Assembly (NCBI GenBank): GCA_007449985.2
Contig: VIIQ02000842.1
Span: forward strand, 124,001 to 188,000
Direction: 5' to 3'
Source of the DNA: Desmodesmus armatus
Lineage: Eukaryota; Chlorophyta; Chlorophyceae; Sphaeropleales; Scenedesmaceae
Length of the DNA: 64,000 nucleotides
Shown in pieces: positions 21,419 to 32,321 of the stretch (position 1 is its first letter; each line of letters opens with the position of its first letter). The position numbers and the translations under genes were made by a program. Under the pieces are notes generated by a model, which searched no databases, was not told where the DNA came from, and saw only the letters and a program-made list of their open reading frames with translations.

Positions 21419-23225
21419 ATGGCTGAACTGTACAACGCGACTGGAACAGTAAAAACTCTCGTGGGCAACTGGAGGGAGGAGCAGGATCTGGTGGCTGTCA
21501 CGGGCACAGCTCGTTGCAAGGTGTGTGTGCCTGGTGTCACAAACAAGCAGGTACTGCTGTCCCCCTTGTGCTGAGGCCTCTCCTGCATGCTGTCTGCATC
21601 CTGCAGCTCACAAGTGCAGGTGCAGCTGGAGGCTTCATTCCCAGCAGCGCAGTGCACGAGCCCACCCATGCGAGGGTCATTGAGCACAGTGAGCGAGAGG
21701 TAAGCAGCAAGGTCTATCGGCCCGGCACCGCCAGCAGCAGCCCACATTGGTGGCCCCACATATCTATACTTGCTGCTTGCCCAAGAAGGACCTTCAAGAC
21801 TCGTGGAATAGGCCTGGAGCCCACAGTTTGCTCAGCAAGGGGCTCAGCAAGGGGTGCTGGCTGAAGCCTGGCATGTTTGCAGTGCTGGCCCACTACACGC
21901 TGCACCATCCACACAGCACTTCTTGCTTTTTATGTTGTACTGGCTGCAGGATCCAAAGGGTTGGGCATCCCACAACATTGCCAACTTCCAGTTTCCACAC
22001 AAGCGGATTGACCTGCTGAGTTACCCCAAGGTCCTGGGCTGTGGGCCTAGGCAGGCACAGGTGGGTGGTGACCCCTGCACGCACCGTGCCCTGATGTGCA
22101 GGTCAGCAACAGTGCCAAAGGACTGCAGTGCCAAGCACACATACAGATCCTCAAGGGGCAACAACCCAATATGCTTGTAAACATAGCACTTTTATGTGCC
22201 AGCAATGCATGCCCGACAGACATTCTGCTGTGTGCTTCCAACCACACCGCAGGAGCTGCAGCAGATGTGGCAGCAGGCAGCTATGCCAGCACAGGTGCAG
22301 GAGGAGGAAAGGTCGTTTGAGACAACTCAGCAGGCAGAGTTTCAGCCCAAGACCATGGAAGGCCTGCAGTAAGTGGCCCCCACAGTGCAGCAGAGGTCGC
22401 AGGAAGGCTCAATGCATGCTGAACAGGCAGCATACTAGTGGTTGGCGCTGCAGGACCTTGACAGTGAGGCGCTTTGTAAATTACCCACGCCCAGCCGTGC
22501 TTATACCGTGCTGAAGGTGTCCTCAACACCATTGAAGGGTACCACCAGGCCATGTGACACGCTGGTCATGCGTGCTGGAGCTGCCGCAGCAGTGCATGAG
22601 CAACGCTGACGTCACATCACGGTGATGCATGCCTGCTCTCCCTGTATGTGCTGGCTGTGCTGCAGGGTTGGCTGCAAGGTCATGAACCCCGATTGCAGCC
22701 CTGTCAAGCGGGACCCCGTCTTCCTGCAGGAGACTGGCATTGTGCCCAAAGCTGGACGCTTGTTGGCACGGGACCCCAGCCTTGGCTACGTGAGGCCACC
22801 ATCGGCCACGCAGGGCCTGCCAGGGGCCACTGTGAACGGCTTGACACACAGCAACCTGGACCCTGCTGTCCCCATCACCATGTACACAGAGGCAGCTGCA
22901 AAGGCGACGTACAACGGAACCTTCTATGTGAGTTTCACTTCCTAAAGCGTTGTAGACAGCGTCAGCTTTGGGTGCGACAGCAGTGCCGCCTTTGTCAAGC
23001 ATCATGCTTTGATGGGATGCAGCGTGCCAAGGAAAGACTTCAGCACAGATGCAGGGTTTTCTGTCCTGCAGGGGTCAGGTGGACCCTGGCACAACTGCTG
23101 ACGCCGACCTAGCTGTGGTTTGCTGTATGCAGGGCACGGCCACCCTTGGGAAGGGCCTGATGGCCCGCAACGACCAGTTCACCAAGCTCATGGGGGATGT
23201 GAACAAGGACCAGCGCCCGCTGTAG
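21419..23225 (+). CDS. Small soluble protein resembling ciliary microtubule-inner proteins (CFAP107-like?)
   Basis: Seven exons, join(21419..21520, 21607..21699, 21950..22030, 22102..22176, 22253..22368, 22666..22927, 23133..23225), 822 nt, 273 aa, phases consistent. It begins M-A-E-L-Y-N-A-T-G-T-V-K-T-L-V-G-N-W-R-E. The K-x-L-x-G-N-W-x-E-E pattern is also found near the N-terminus of CFAP107, a ciliary doublet microtubule inner protein; later parts (N-F-Q-F-P-H-K-R-I-D, I-T-M-Y-T-E, T-Y-N-G-T-F-Y, M-A-R-N-D-Q-F-T-K-L-M-G-D) are Pro/Tyr-rich and unstructured in style, as is usual for such proteins. No signal peptide, helix bundle or enzyme motif is seen. The third intron donor (gtcctg at 22031) is weak. 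The divergent TRP-type channel and nearby BBS1 support a ciliary setting, but the family call rests on a short motif. Confidence 0.6.
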
Positions 23226-24180
23226 CCGTGCTGCTGCAAGTCTTCCGACGGCACACAGGAGTGTTGCAGGCGCCTTTCAAAATGACAGCACCGGGGTCAG
23301 CAGCAGCTCCTGATTACCGGCAGCAGTGAGGTGCCTTGCTGCCCGCAAATGCGCAACAGACTGCACAGCCTGTGCGCACAGTGTTTATTTCCACCCCAGC
23401 AGCAGCCTGTACAGAATCAAACTAATGCTCGAACTTTGTAACATACGTGAATGGGTTGGCCTTGCATAATGTTCAGCGATGGCAGGTATGTAGCATGTTT
23501 GCAGCACGGAGTGCAACCAACCAAGGCAGCTGCAATATCTTGGGCCTATACAATTCATAAGTGGCATCCTGCATGTATGGAGCTACTGGAGGCACAAGTG
23601 AGCATGGGTATTGCAGATATGTGTTTGTCTTGAGCAGCTGGCCCTGTCAGCAGCGTCGCACTGGCGGTCCCGCCGCCTTGGGACTGGTGGTGCCCCCACA
23701 GCCCAGACAACGTCAGTACACGCCCATTGAGCCCACATTCGTTTCAAAATGCAACGCATGTAAAGTGTCAGGGTAAGGAGCCTCTATCCACCCCCATGCC
23801 AGATATCGGTAATTGAATTCTGTCACTTTGGGAAGCGACCAAAATAAGTCCCGTGCACCCATTAGGCGATGCGTCAAAGTTCCTTGGCCAGAACTACGCA
23901 CATAGCATAGTGTCTGGTTAGCGGTTGCTTTTCACTTCTGATATCAGTGATCCTTCCACCCTCCCCCACAGCTATAATCGCCATCGCTCACCGCTTTGCC
24001 CTTTGGGCGTCCACATACCTACACAAACAACTAGTAAGTATTGATGACATTCATCACCCGCTTCTAGAGAGCCCGGCGAACAGCATGACGGCATCAACCA
24101 CCCAGCAGCAGCTACCTCAAAGATGGAGTACACCCTTCACACCGTCGCACTGGCAAACTCTTGTTGTTTCAGGGACCACA
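23226..24180. other. Spacer between the ciliary-like gene and the secreted Gln-rich gene
   Basis: No gene recognised. Holds the 3' UTR of the left gene and the promoter of the right gene. A frame at 23640-23776 reads a Pro/Gln-rich peptide ending N-A-C-K-V-S-G; it has no clear start or splice context and I do not call it. Confidence 0.4.
23437..23441 (+). terminator. Candidate TGTAA polyadenylation signal
   Basis: TGTAA, the usual poly(A) signal of green algae, 212 bases after the stop codon at 23225. Another copy occurs near 23759. Position-only evidence. Confidence 0.35.
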
Positions 24181-26447
24181 ATGAGGTCTATACTCAGCCT
24201 GTTGCTTATACTGACGCTGTGGAGCGAATGGTGTCCAGGTACGTGACAGTGGCTGCGGTTGGGTGCACCTACCTTGTATGTAGAGATACACTTAAGATAT
24301 GCCACCTGCAGCCAGCCACATTCCTTGCATGTATCAAGGGAGCAGCGTTAACCTCAGTATATCATTGAACCTGCTCCTGCCTGCACTGTATATTGATGCT
24401 GCCGCAGCTGTCCAGAGCGCCACGCTCGAAAGCCAGCAAAGGGGGCAGGACCGTGACCGTGGCAGCTCCAACAACAGGCAGCAGCAGCAGTCATTCGACC
24501 GCAGGCCACAGCAGGTACAGCAGGCCTGGCCGCGAGGGCAATCAGGGGGTGGCTTCAGCCCCCGAGGAGGTGACAGTGGCCTTGGTGGGGGAGGGGCCGG
24601 ACTGGGCAACAGGGGCAGTGGCTTTACACGCCCTGCCCCCGCCCCAGCCGCACCCGTATTCACCCCGCCCGCAGCCCCAGCAACAGCCACAGCAGCAGCG
24701 CCCCAGCTGGGGAGGAGGCGGCATGTTTGGCGGAGGTGCCGGCGGCCGTGGTGACAGGAACGACCGTGACAACACACCCACACCACAGCCGCTGCCTGCG
24801 CCTGTACCCACACCACAGCCCCAGCTGCCCCAGCAGCAGCAGCAGCAGCAGCAGCCATGGGGAGGTGGCGGTTTCTGGGGCGGTCGTGGACCCAATGGCA
24901 ACGACGGTCGTGGACGGGATGAGGGTCGTGATCAGCAGCAACCCCAGCCAAGGCCCATGCAGCCTGAGCAGCGCCCCCAGCAAGATAAACCACAGCAGCA
25001 GGACAGGCCGCAGCAGCAGGACAAACCACAGGACAGGCCACAGCAGCAAGACAAGCCACAGGACAGGCCGCAGCAGCAAGACAAGCCACAGGACAGGCCG
25101 CAGCAGCAGGATAAGCCACAGGATAGGCCGCAGCAGCAAGACAAGCCACAGGATAGGCCCCAAGACAGGCCGCAGCAGCAGGACAAGCCACAGGACAGGC
25201 CGCAGGACCAGCCCCAGCAGCAGCAGCCTGGCAGTCAGCCTGGTAGGGGGGATGGCTGGGGCCGCGGGGGCACGAGGCCACGTGAGAGGCCCAACCTGTC
25301 CCGCTTCACCGGGGGAGTCGGCCAGTACAGGAACATTGGATCTAAGCCTATCGAGACACAGGTGCGAGTGGTGTAGCGTCCTGTGCCCTGCTCAAACCCT
25401 AGTCATGCCTTGTGTTGAGGTTCCACTATGGACGTTTATGAAAACACGCCTGCTGAGCCCACTTCAAGAGCTGGCGTCAGCTTTGATTATGCAGTCTAGA
25501 TGCTGGGGCAGCTGCAGGATGACATGCCGGCAGCCACACAACGTCCTAGTGGTCCCACCTGTAGGGTGCTACCATGATATAATGCTATCATATAAAAAGC
25601 TATTATATATAATACTATGATGCAGTGACACAACTGCTGTTCCTTGCCAGCAGCACCCAAGCTCCAAGGTGCCCTCCAAATGCCGCATGTGTCTGAAACT
25701 TATTCTGTTGCTTTGCCTGTTGCCCGCCTTGCCTGCATGTCGACCCAACTGCAGGGCGAAGCTGCAACTCTGAGGAGAGACATCCAGGCAGACAACCCCA
25801 GGACAGCAGCAGAGTCCCTGGCCAACGCCTACTCAGGTGGCAGGGGGGATGCAGCTGCCAAGGCACTTGCAGCAGCAGCAGCAGGGGGTGTCAGTGCTGC
25901 CGCAGTCGGCAAGGCTGTTGCCGAGACCTCCCGCGTGCGCCCCAATGCAGCCCCCTGGCTACTGCGGCAGTCCGCAGACTATGCTGTGAACAACGGCCAT
26001 GTTGGCGGCTTCTCTAGAGCTATCTCCCAGTCGTTTGCCTTTGCTAGGCAGCAGAACTTCCTGCCGTCTTTTGTGCCGGCTATTGCGGATGCCATTCTGG
26101 GAGGAGGTGTGCAGACACGCTATGCCTTTGGATCTGCTATTGCTACAGCCATCGCTGACGGAGGTGACAGCCGTGCTGCTGTTGCAGAAGCTACGGCCAC
26201 TGCCATGTGCAGTGGTGGCAGCACAGCACAAGCATTTGCTGAAGCATATGCTGTTGCCATTGAGCAGGATCCACAGGGCTGCACTGTGCTGAAAGAGGCT
26301 CATGCCATGGCCTATGCTAGGTGTGGCCCAGGTTATGCTGAGGCTTGGTCTAAGACTGAGGTCACTTCTACCGTGCTGGGCTACTGCTTTTATGACAACA
26401 ATGACTTTTGGGGCAACTGGGGCAATTGGGGCAGGAAGCTGAAGTGA
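24181..26447 (+). CDS. Secreted Gln/Pro- and Ala-rich protein, paralogue 1
   Basis: Model join(24181..24238, 24408..24514, 24648..25361, 25755..26447), 1572 nt, 523 aa. The first exon is a signal peptide (M-R-S-I-L-S-L-L-L-I-L-T-L-W). A long Gln/Pro/Arg/Gly-rich region follows, with W-G-G-G-G-M-F-G-G-G blocks and a run of Q-Q-Q-D-K-P-Q-D-R-P units (about 24988-25210). The last exon encodes an Ala-rich helical domain with S-L-A-N-A-Y-S-G-G, A-V-A-E-A-T-A-T-A-M-C-S-G-G and four Cys in positions shared with the paralogue at 29361-31539, ending in N-W-G-N-W-G-R-K-L-K. The intron 24515..24647 is the uncertain part: without it the Gly-rich frame continues to a stop near 24754. Low complexity plus export suggest an extracellular matrix, wall or silk-like adhesive role; that is inference. 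No enzyme motif. Confidence 0.7.
24988..25210 (+). repeat. 30-bp coding minisatellite (Q-Q-Q-D-K-P-Q-D-R-P)
   Basis: About seven head-to-tail units of 'cagcagcaagacaagccaca' plus 'ggacaggccg' with single-base changes and a few shortened units. In frame with paralogue 1, so length changes in steps of 15 or 30 bp keep the protein open. Confidence 0.9.
25562..25625. other. AT-rich island within an intron
   Basis: The intron 25362..25754 contains about 60 bases almost only of A and T (around tatcatataaaaagc and tattatatataatac), unlike anything else in the window. It is partly self-complementary. It could be the remains of a small inserted element or an unusual intron structure. Confidence 0.5.
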
Positions 26448-27661
26448 GGGCTGCACACTGTTTCGCTTTGCAGGAGGGGTTGTTGCTGATGGACACTGGG
26501 TGCCAGTGTTTTTGGAGTGTTCTGAGGTGGATGTTGTGCATGCTTCATGCAGTGGTTTGAGTGTTGAGTCAGGGACGGATGCTGTACATACTTCTGGCAG
26601 CGTGCTGGTGGCTTTTTGAGGCGGGTTGACCTCAGCCCAGCCTGTTAGATGCTGTGTGCTGCACACAGTTGAGTGTCCTGTGATGCTTGAAGCTGCCAAG
26701 ACCGGACGTCGGCACCCCGGCATCTGCGGCAGATGTTGGTTGCTGGAGCCCCTCAGATGTGCTTTACCATATGCATGCAATGTCTGCACTGGCAGCCGCG
26801 TGCATGAACAGCGATGTCATGCAAGATGCACGCCGTGCTGGCGGTTGTGCTGCGATATGTCTCTGGTCATGCAAGATGCATGCCGTGTTCTTGAGCGCTG
26901 GCGGTTGTGCTGCTTTATGTCCACCAGGGCCTGTGCCCTTCCTGCTCAAGTGCTGTACAAGCACTGTACATACAGTATGCTGCAGGGCCATTCTGTGTCA
27001 TTTGGCTGCAGGCATACCTTTTCGGTCACAGCCTGCTTTGTTAGGCAGCGTAATCCACAGTCACTGCTGGCATCGTTAAGTTATGTTAACATCAGTTATG
27101 TTGTCCATCTGACATGCCCACTACACTCCTGGCAGCTGCTTTTCATGTTCCGCCAAAGTTGTTCCTGAGCCAACGTTGAGCCAAAGTTCTGGGCCAGTTG
27201 CCCCGTCTTTGTGTCATGCTGGCAGTGTGATCTTGTGAGTGACTCCAAAAGCTGTAGGAGTTGTAACCTGCTGTAGGGGGTTCCTGTCAGGTGGCCGGGA
27301 GAAGATGCGCTTTGTGTGCTGTTGTGGCGCTCCTTGCTTGCAGACTAGTCAGTACTGACGTCGTCCAGAGTGCGCCAGAGTTTGAACGCTGGCACAAGAT
27401 GCAGCCTTTGAGTATGATTAGCTGTTTTTCTACAACAATATGTGGCCTGGTACTACTTGCAAGCTTAGCTAGGCCTTGGGAGTACTGCCCAACAATCATG
27501 ATGAAGGTATTCATTTGTGATCCAGCTGTCGCGCGCAATTAGCTGTCACTGCCAAGAACATACACTACACAGCAGTAGTGACTCACTACCCTGCTCGGAG
27601 CAGGGCTCAACCACGGACAAGCATTCATGAATGCTGGCCCTGAGGCATCCGCAGTGTCTCC
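26448..27661. other. Spacer after the secreted Gln-rich gene
   Basis: Presumed 3' UTR followed by sequence without a supported gene. There is a short imperfect tandem duplication at about 26816-26925 (atgcaagatgca and gctggcggttgtgctg blocks, two copies). Confidence 0.4.
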
Positions 27662-28253
27662 ATGCATGAAGATCCCCCGCTGCCGGGCCAGAAAGCCACC
27701 CTTGCTTTGTCACTCTTGGCGGCCCAGAACAGTTTCTGCTGGACTCCTCTAGTAAGTCCTTGGGGCTTGCATGTGATGCCCATAAGGTGGAAACAGATGT
27801 GCTTCAAGTGTGTGCACTTGGACAAATTAGCGCGCGAGGCAAGATTTGACAGCGTGATCTCCCCATGCTGATGTTCCAGGTGTTGGGGCCCTGGCGCAGC
27901 ACATTGGGCAGTCCAACACAGAAGCACTGGCCTTGGCATGCAAGTATAGCAGCAGTTGCCCGTAATCTAACTTGTGCAACGGCAACGCCGGACGCTGCGG
28001 CTGCGCACGGTGCCCTTCATCAGTATCGTGCGGGGAGTGGGGGTTGGGGGCTGAATATACCCTCACCCCACTGGTGCAATTGTGGTGCCAGGGCCCTTGA
28101 TTGCACTCCAAGCGTGAAAGTTGAATTTTGCAAAGATGCTGCTTGCCTGCAGTGGCTGGCCGTATAAACCATGACAACTACAAGAGCTGGGAGTATGAAG
28201 ATAGCCACCTGACAGAGTTTGGCTGGAAGCAGCCGCTAGGCCTTATGTACTGA
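27662..28253 (+). CDS. Tentative tiny gene for a Trp/Tyr-rich protein of about 84 aa
   Basis: Possible exons 27662..27751, 27880..27943 and 28153..28253. The donor gtaagt at 27752, acceptor ttccag before 27880, donor gtatag at 27944 and acceptor ctgcag before 28153 are all canonical, and the phases agree (0, 1). The last two exons read V-L-G-P-W-R-S-T-L-G-S-P-T-Q-K-H-W-P-W-H, then H-D-N-Y-K-S-W-E-Y-E-D-S-H-L-T-E-F-G-W-K, ending L-G-L-M-Y and TGA. The W/Y/H-rich, non-repetitive composition looks like a real small structural protein. I do not recognise the family. The first exon and start codon are the least sure; an acceptor just before 27655 could mean further upstream exons. Confidence 0.4.
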
Positions 28254-29360
28254 GTTTTACCCAACAGCGCGCATGCTTTCCCAATGTTGAGCATTGCCGG
28301 CTCACTCAGCATTGCACTGCGCAGGCAGCAGTGCAGGGGCACAGCTGGTACAACCAGCTGCATTCTTCACCGGGCATGAGCAGGCACTCTTGGTTCGATC
28401 ACATAAAGCGACTCCATGTAGCTGCCTAATTACATCACAAGGGCTTTACTGCCTGACACAGGTGGCCAGCAGCACTAGTGTGCTGTTCAGGGTCCAGGAG
28501 TCACCCACTCCTGGAGTCAAGTCAAGGTGATATGGGCGTTTCAGCCCCACTAAGCTGCGAAGCACCACGTCTGCAGTGGGCCGGTGTCAAAATCAGAGCG
28601 CCCACTGCGCAGTGCATGCCATGACATGTTGAACCAAGGCATGTCCAGGCCCTGCAGACAAACACCCCTCAACACCTGCAGTCTGTCATCCCAGACATTC
28701 CCGCCGTCTGTTCAAGGCCGATGCATCTATGTGTCTGATGTCCTGGTGCAGCCCTGACTGCACTTGTACACCTGCCAACGCTGCTTCACAGACAGCGTGA
28801 CAGAAGGCTGCTTTCTCGCTCTACCAACTGCCAGCCAACAGCCTCAGCCAAATACAGCCATCCGCACGGACAGTGTCCCACCACTGCACGTGAACAGATA
28901 AAATTGTACACCATGCATGATGCTGCAGCAGTTGTCCTCTAAACCCCAGTTGGACAGCGTGACGCTGCCCAACTATACGCCTGCAGTGGCTAGCATCACC
29001 AAGTGCAAGTTGCCAGGCTAGCCCCAAGACAACTGAAGACGGTGAGTTTCCACGTCAGTGGCTTTCAAGCCGCCAACGTCTCTGACATTCAACTGGCCTT
29101 CACAAGGGCTTATGAGTGGTAGTAGCCCCCCCCCCCCCCGGGGTGTGGAGTGCTGCTTCACTGGGCTCCAGTGAATCATTCACAGGGGGGCCCTATGTGC
29201 CGGTACCGGCACCGGTGCATGAGAGCTAAGTCATACATCAACCAACACATGTAGTGCCTCACCACAGGAACAACAGCAGGCAACCAAAGCACATGGAGCC
29301 CTGCACGCTGCTATATACACCAACAAAACCTTCTGCAAAACAGTGAAAGCCCCGCTGCAC
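28254..29360. other. Spacer between convergent genes
   Basis: No supported gene. Lies between the tentative small + gene and the 3' end of the - strand secreted paralogue. A C-run sits at about 29127-29138. Confidence 0.4.
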
Positions 29361-31539
29361 TCACTTGCCACCCCAGTTGCCACCCTGGTTCCAGCCACCC
29401 TGGTTCCAGCCACCCTGCCCGCCCCACCCTCCTCCCTGACCCCAACCGCCTTGACTGCCACCCCAGTCACCCTGCCCTCCGCTCCCAAAGCCGTTGTTGC
29501 TGCTGCTGGTGCTGCCGCTGTTGCCACCTGCTACGCTGATCTCCGTATCTGGGAAGAAGCCCTCCAACAGGCCACAAAACCCTAGGACAGAGGAAGAAGC
29601 CTCGGCCTCAGCAACAGCATCAGCTGCTCCGTCACCACACTTGGCTTGCGCTAAGGCCTTCGCCTCATTCAAAACCAGGCAGCCATTCTTGTCCTGAGAG
29701 AGGGCAATAGCATAGGCAGAGCTCCAGGCTTGAGCCTGGCTGCCTCCCGAGCACAAGGCTGTAGCAGTAGCTTCAGCTACAGCCGCCTTGCTATCACCTC
29801 CCTGAGCAATAGCCTGCGCGATGGCATTACCAGTGGCATAGCGAGCGGCATCTCCTCCAGTGTTGATTGATTGACACACGGCTTCTGTGAGCTGTGGGAC
29901 CTGCTGCTGCTGCTTGGCGTAGCCAAACGCGTCGGCCATGGTGCTGGCATATCTGTCGGTTTGACCCCTTGTCACGGCCAGGTTGGCAGACTTTGCCAGC
30001 AGGCCTGCAGGACAAGTAGGTGGGTGGGGCGGGCAGTCGCCAGAGCATTCAAAGTTTGAAATTATTCAAACCTACCGTCATAGCTTCACGCAGTGTTTGC
30101 GCAAAGCGCTGCAGCAGCTCTCTTTGTTATCTTTACTGTCATGAACACATGCCACCCATGCCGTGTGCAGCAATGCAGTTGCCGGGCAAAGTTGCGCGCC
30201 TGTGAACGGCCGATGCCGGGGCACCAGCAGGGGCTGCCGCCAACATCATACGGTGCTGAAAACATCAGGACCACAGCCAAGAGCAAGCAAGCAAATACAG
30301 CCATGTGGACCCGCACCGCTGACCTGGAGCAACATTGGGGTGGCTGGCAGACATGTCTGATATCGCTTGGGCCATAGTGGAGGACTGAGCACCAGACCCA
30401 TCCCCAGCAGCTGCACTGGCCACTGCCTGCGCGGCTGCCTCAGAATTGCCGCCGCTGTAGGCCCTTGCAAGGCTCTGTGCTGTGCCTCGGGGGTTGTTGG
30501 GCACCAGTAAGCTGCTGAGGAGGCCTGTCAGCAAGGGCAGCGGCTGACGGCGGACGTTGCTGTAGCTGGAGACTGGTGCCAAGAGGGGGGACAGGGCACC
30601 GCGATCGTACCTGTGCCAGAACAGGAGAGTTGGAAGGGACACGCCGATGGAAAGTCATGGTTAGGCATAGCTTTGAATGCTGAGCCGCACAGAAGCAGCT
30701 TCTTGAGACACATGAGAATGCCGTGTGTTGGCCCTGTCGTTGCATAGCGTGCATCTCAGCTGCAGCAACAGCGTACACCTGGAGGCGTATCTGAGTGTGC
30801 CATGCAGTCAGCACTTGGTGCGCAGCCATTGTGTCTCAGCATCACATGCAGCATAACCAGCAGGGCCCAAGAAGCTGCAACCCAAACAGATGCTGTGAGG
30901 CTGCATTGCCTGGGCTGCTGCGCCCCCTGAAAGCACACACCTGCGGTAGCGGTTGATGCGCTCCTGGCGCCAGCGCCTGTCGTACTGACGGCGGCGGCTG
31001 GTGTTGATGCTGTCTGCTGACAGTAGCCCACGCGCCTGCCTGGGCTTGTTGGGTCCCGGTTGCTGTTGCGTGTGCGCAGTGTCCTGGAATGATGCTGCTG
31101 GCCTGGGAGTGGGTTTGGTCGCCGCAGGCTGTGCTGCGCCTGCTTCCTGCTCGAAGGCGTCTGTGTTGACGATGGGTGCATTCATGAAACGTGCAGGACC
31201 GGCTTGCAAGAGTGACCTGCGGCTGTGCCAGGCTGGCGACAGGAGCAGGACCAAACAGAGCACAGCAGGCGCACATCAGAGGTTAGGAAGTTGAGTCGTA
31301 TCCTACATGTGCTGACTGGCACTGCGCACTCAGTAGTGATCGCAACATCGCTGCTTTCCACAAGGACAGAGCCCCCCCCCCCCCCCCACACACACACACA
31401 GGCACTATCACCAGCACACTGCTGGAAACTGGAGAGTCAGCAAGGCTACTTTGAAGCCTTGAAGCAGCTCACCTGTGCTACCCATTGACATTTGTATGCA
31501 TGCACCCAGCAGTAAGACTGTCAGAAGAAACTGCGCCAT
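29361..31539 (-). CDS. Secreted Ala- and Gly/Trp-rich protein, paralogue 2
   Basis: Complement of join(29361..30004, 30324..30610, 30941..31232, 31473..31539), 1290 nt, 429 aa, all GT-AG, phases closed. Exon 1 is a signal peptide (M-A-Q-F-L-L-T-V-L-L-L-G-A-C-I-Q-M-S-M-G). Exon 2 is basic and Gln/Pro-rich, ending R-R-R-Q-Y-D-R-R-W-R-Q-E-R-I-N-R-Y-R-R. Exons 3-4 carry the Ala-rich domain shared with the gene at 24181-26447: S-L-A-R-A-Y-S-G-G, A-A-A-Q-A-V-A-S-A-A-A, A-V-A-E-A-T-A-T-A-L-C-S-G-G, G-C-L-V-L-N-E-A-K-A, K-C-G, V-L-G-F-C. Four Cys match the paralogue, which suggests two disulfides. The tail is a Gly/Trp/Gln repeat (Q-G-G-W-G-Q-G-G-G-W-G-G). Extracellular, matrix-forming role inferred. 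The two paralogues lie tail to tail about 3 kb apart and differ in their N-terminal low-complexity parts. Confidence 0.8.
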
Positions 31540-32321
31540 GCTCGGGTCTCCTTGTCCTTCTGCAGACACCGACAGGTGATAGCAGCTGCTGAAACCAATG
31601 CACACATCCAGTGGATTGAGCATTGAAGGAAGCTCACACCTGGTGTGATGCACGTGGCTGCCCAAACAATGATTGTGCCACGCAGCTTTGGTCAACACGT
31701 TCTGGGTCAACAGCAACCCACCACCCCACCACTGCGCACCTATCAGCAGCGTTGGTGTCGTCACGCGGACCACAGGCTAGCAGGTGCTAGTCTTTAAGCG
31801 ATTGCGTTGCCTGGCTGCCTGGGCAGAGCCAGGGACTGCAAGTGCTGGCCTTGCTGCTTTCAAAGTCTGGCAGTGAACGTGCAGCAAAACAGCGCTAGGA
31901 CTGCATCAACGTGGTGCGTCGATATCTTCACCGACAGCGCGATCGGATGAGCAACGGTTGATCGGTCAGACAGAGCAGCTTCTGCAGCTGACACGAAACA
32001 AGTGCAGGACTCCTGTGAGGCTCAGTACTGGCGTTGTTCAGGTGGCCTGTAGATCGACATATTTTGGCTGTTTTGCGCTTTGGTCCGGTTGGAGAGTCTG
32101 CTGGTTCTTTTGGCTACCTTCGTCTCCCTTCCTGGTCATCGATTAGTCGATACCAGGGTGGCACCGCCGGTGCTGTCTCTCAGCCCACTTGAACCAATAC
32201 AAAAGGAAGACTTTGAAAAAATTGCTGCAAAACAACAGTGCATCGCCCTGGTCACCCGAGCTCCCAGTTCACAGCAGTTGCAACACTTGCAGTGCCTGCC
32301 AACTCAAGCAAAGGCACTGGC
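31540..32321. other. Spacer: promoter of secreted paralogue 2 and 3' UTR of BBS1
   Basis: Both flanking genes are on the - strand. No other gene is supported. Just left of it, in the first intron of the secreted paralogue (about 31373-31399), is a C-run with an AC repeat. Confidence 0.4.

Noticed and set aside
24334..25281. 315-codon minus-strand frame opposite the Gln-rich gene
   Set aside because: Antisense of CAG-rich coding repeats, giving Ala/Cys/Leu runs; no start or splice logic.
27880..27960. Third, decayed copy of the Ala-rich secreted family
   Set aside because: One frame reads A-L-A-Q-H-I-G-Q-S-N-T-E-A-L-A-L-A, but the similarity is only compositional and another frame fits a phase-consistent small gene better.
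24181..31539. True spider-silk (spidroin) homology
   Set aside because: Ala/Gly/Gln richness alone can arise repeatedly; no conserved spidroin terminal domain could be identified by eye.
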